From Planctomycetota bacterium (GTDB lineage Bacteria > Planctomycetota > Planctomycetia > Pirellulales > Pirellulaceae), in the NCBI GenBank assembly GCA_026692885.1, contig JAPLNJ010000746.1, positions 1 to 5,722 of the forward strand: a stretch of DNA of 5,722 nucleotides. The letters are read 5' to 3'. The translations under genes were made by a program, and so were the position numbers. Positions 4,255-5,722 of this stretch are shown here, piece after piece. Numbering within the stretch: the first letter of the stretch is position 1; every line of letters starts with the position of its first letter. Below the pieces are notes generated by a model. It was not told the DNA's origin. It did no database searches and was given only the letters and a program-made list of their open reading frames with translations.

Positions 4255-5676
4255 TTACCGCAACGCTTTGAGCAAGCCGGTGGCCTTGTGCCAGGTCTCC
4301 TCGTACTCCCATTGCGGAATCGACTGGGCGATGATTCCGCCCCCGACCGGCAATTGCCACCAACCCTTTCCCGCGGTGATCGTACGGATCAGGATGTTCA
4401 GGTCCATTGCTCCGTCGAAGCCGAGGTAGCCCAGCGAGCCGCAGTACGGGCCGCGTGCCGTCGGCTCCAATTCGGCGATGATCTCCATCGCACGCACCTT
4501 GGGAGCGCCCGTGACCGATCCGCCCGGAAACGCGGCGCGCAGCAAGTCCAGCGCGGTGCGGCCCTCACCCAGTTCGCCGCAGACAGCAGACACCAGGTGC
4601 TGCACGTACTGGTAGACCTCCAGTTGGCAGAATTGCGTCACGCGCACGCTCTCCGGCCGGCACACACGCGACAAATCGTTGCGTAGCAGATCGACGATCA
4701 TCACGTTTTCGGCCCGGTCCTTTTCGCTTTCCAGCAACTCGTTTCCAGCCACCCGGTCGGCCTCTGCCTGCAGGGTCCGCTCGCGGGTCCCCTTGATCGG
4801 GCGAGTCTCCACACCGCGGTCGCGAACGGAGAGGAATCGTTCGGGCGAGGCGCTGACGATCTGAAACTGGCCGAGGTCAAAGTAGCCCGCGAACGGCGCC
4901 GGATTCCGACTCCGCAGCCGCAAGTACAAGGCCACGGCATCATCCTCGGCCGGATACAGGAGCCGCTGGGCCAAATTCACTTGGAACACGTCTCCGGCGT
5001 AGATGTAGTCGACGGCTCGCCGGATCACGCTGCGAAAGGCCTCCGCCGAAAAGTTGCTGCGCAAGCCAGCCGGACCTGGTACAGGGTATTCCGGCGCAAG
5101 CAGTTCCGCGGGAAGCCAATCGGCTTTCTCCGCTTGGCACTCGGTTGGATGGGACCAGGACCGCCGAGGCTCTTCCAGCCAACGCAGGCATTCCGTCAAT
5201 CTCGCGGCAGCCCGCTGGCGACGACGGTCCGGATCCCGTTCGGGAAAACCTTGCGAGATCACCCAGGCCCGCTGTTCCTGGTGATCAAAGGCGACGACCC
5301 AGTCGTAGAATCCAACGGCGAGAGCGGGAACCCCGAACTCGTCGCAACGCGGCGGCGCGATGCGTTCCAAGCTGCGATTCAGGTCGTAACTGAACAAGCC
5401 CGCCGCGCCGCCTTGGAACGGGGGCAAGCCCGGCGCCGTGGCCGCCGTCCAACCGTCCCAGCGCCGGCTGAGTTCTGCGATCGCATCCGAACCATCGGCG
5501 GGGAGTTGGATGTATTCCACAGGATCGGCCGTGACAAAAGAGTAGCGTCCCAAGATCGACTCGCGCAACGCACTGTCCAAGAACAGGCAGTGCGGCCGCC
5601 GACAAAGCTGCAGAAACACCGCCACGGGATCGGGCGGCGGTTGCAATTCGTGAACCAGCGGGATGAAGTCGCTCAC
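4255..5676 (-). CDS. pabB: Aminodeoxychorismate synthase component I (PabB)
   Basis: This chorismate-utilising enzyme converts chorismate and ammonia, supplied by the PabA glutaminase, to 4-amino-4-deoxychorismate, the precursor of p-aminobenzoate and folate. With the GTG start at 5676 it has 473 residues. An N-terminal domain carries ESILGRYSF (39-47), and the C-terminal catalytic domain follows. PIKGTRER (293-300) has lysine K295, the residue that marks PabB; anthranilate synthase TrpE normally has alanine there. Other landmarks are LLESEKDRAENVMIVDLLRND (314-334), with a metal-binding glutamate in DRAEN; PGGSVTGAPKVRAMEII (384-400); CGSLGYLGF (412-420); VGGGI (444-448) and EYEET (457-461). 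It ends at the expected place, with no fused PabC lyase and no PabA domain. The GTG at 5676 has GAGG 5 nt upstream. The frame stays open to a TTG at 5697, which lacks a ribosome site, so the true start could be 5697, 5682 or 5676. No pabA or pabC is visible. The role is confident from the lysine signature; the start is less certain. Confidence 0.93.
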   Translation of the reverse strand: MSDFIPLVHELQPPPDPVAVFLQLCRRPHCLFLDSALRESILGRYSFVTADPVEYIQLPADGSDAIAELSRRWDGWTAATAPGLPPFQGGAAGLFSYDLNRSLERIAPPRCDEFGVPALAVGFYDWVVAFDHQEQRAWVISQGFPERDPDRRRQRAAARLTECLRWLEEPRRSWSHPTECQAEKADWLPAELLAPEYPVPGPAGLRSNFSAEAFRSVIRRAVDYIYAGDVFQVNLAQRLLYPAEDDAVALYLRLRSRNPAPFAGYFDLGQFQIVSASPERFLSVRDRGVETRPIKGTRERTLQAEADRVAGNELLESEKDRAENVMIVDLLRNDLSRVCRPESVRVTQFCQLEVYQYVQHLVSAVCGELGEGRTALDLLRAAFPGGSVTGAPKVRAMEIIAELEPTARGPYCGSLGYLGFDGAMDLNILIRTITAGKGWWQLPVGGGIIAQSIPQWEYEETWHKATGLLKALR

Positions 5677-5681
5677 CAGCA

Positions 5682-5685
5682 CCTC
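5682..5685 (-). promoter_or_regulatory. Likely ribosome binding site of pabB
   Basis: On the minus strand GAGG stands 5 nt before GTG 5676. It is a modest match, but it is the only one near the candidate starts and it tips the choice toward 5676 over TTG 5697. Confidence 0.45.
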
Positions 5686-5702
5686 GTTTGCATCCAAAGT
5701 AG

Positions 5703-5722
5703 GTCAGGCTTTACAGCCTGAC
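5703..5722. repeat. 8-bp perfect hairpin at the window edge, upstream of pabB
   Basis: GTCAGGCT (5703-5710) pairs perfectly with AGCCTGAC (5715-5722) around a TTAC loop. The flanking GTAG and this stem resemble a short palindrome I recall as dispersed in planctomycete genomes. It begins 6 bp from the farthest possible pabB start, so it lies in the 5' leader or promoter region of that gene. The window ends at the stem, so outer pairing cannot be judged. Confidence 0.7.

Noticed and set aside
3506..4429. 307-aa plus-strand frame across lysA and the end of pabB
   Set aside because: It is out of frame with lysA, whose motifs are unmistakable, and antisense to pabB. Its Arg/Gly-rich composition is typical of a GC-rich shadow.
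4255..5676. Anthranilate synthase component I (TrpE) as an alternative to PabB
   Set aside because: The PIKGT lysine at residue 295 is the PabB signature; TrpE has alanine in that position. No trpG or other trp genes are adjacent.
4981..5721. 246-aa plus-strand frame opposite pabB
   Set aside because: It is antisense to a complete PabB with conserved motifs and has no recognisable features of its own.

Overview
The window looks like a planctomycete chromosome segment, most likely Pirellulales-like. This is inferred from several short palindromic sequences that I recognise from memory as recurrent in such genomes: the 'NPTRQRG'-encoding palindrome at 564-620, the GGCAAGCC-loop hairpins at 61-391, the GTAGGACGGAT hairpin at 2877-2935 and the GTCAGGCT..AGCCTGAC hairpin at the right edge. 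Base composition is GC-rich. No rRNA, tRNA, CRISPR array or transposase gene is visible, and the host species cannot be named from the sequence alone.

Layout. Positions 1-1166 hold no convincing gene. They form a dense island of palindromes: a long nested imperfect inverted repeat (about 67-391) with a 25-bp perfect hairpin at its centre and a 3 x 14-bp tandem repeat, a 17-bp hairpin (571-613), a 12-bp tandem duplication (646-669), a 131-bp element with perfect 18-bp terminal inverted repeats (721-851), and a further inverted repeat (871-1010). Positions 1167-2843 (+) encode a secreted or periplasmic protein of unknown function with a clear signal peptide. Positions 2844-2981 are a spacer containing another palindrome. 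Positions 2982-4250 (+) encode a complete E. coli-type diaminopimelate decarboxylase (LysA), the last step of lysine synthesis. Positions 4255-5676 (-) encode a complete aminodeoxychorismate synthase component I (PabB), which channels chorismate toward p-aminobenzoate and folate. The two enzyme genes converge tail to tail with only 4 bp between their stop codons. A final hairpin (5703-5722) lies just upstream of pabB.

How the genes relate. LysA and PabB are housekeeping enzymes of separate pathways with no direct functional link, so their adjacency looks like ordinary planctomycete gene scattering. The secreted protein and lysA point the same way but are separated by 138 bp that include a palindrome, so joint transcription is possible but not shown. 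The notable part of the window is the non-coding DNA: every intergenic stretch longer than a few bases carries palindromic repeats, several of them related to one another. I found no convincing new defence, biosynthetic or mobile gene system. The repeat families and the unknown secreted protein are the parts worth following up.
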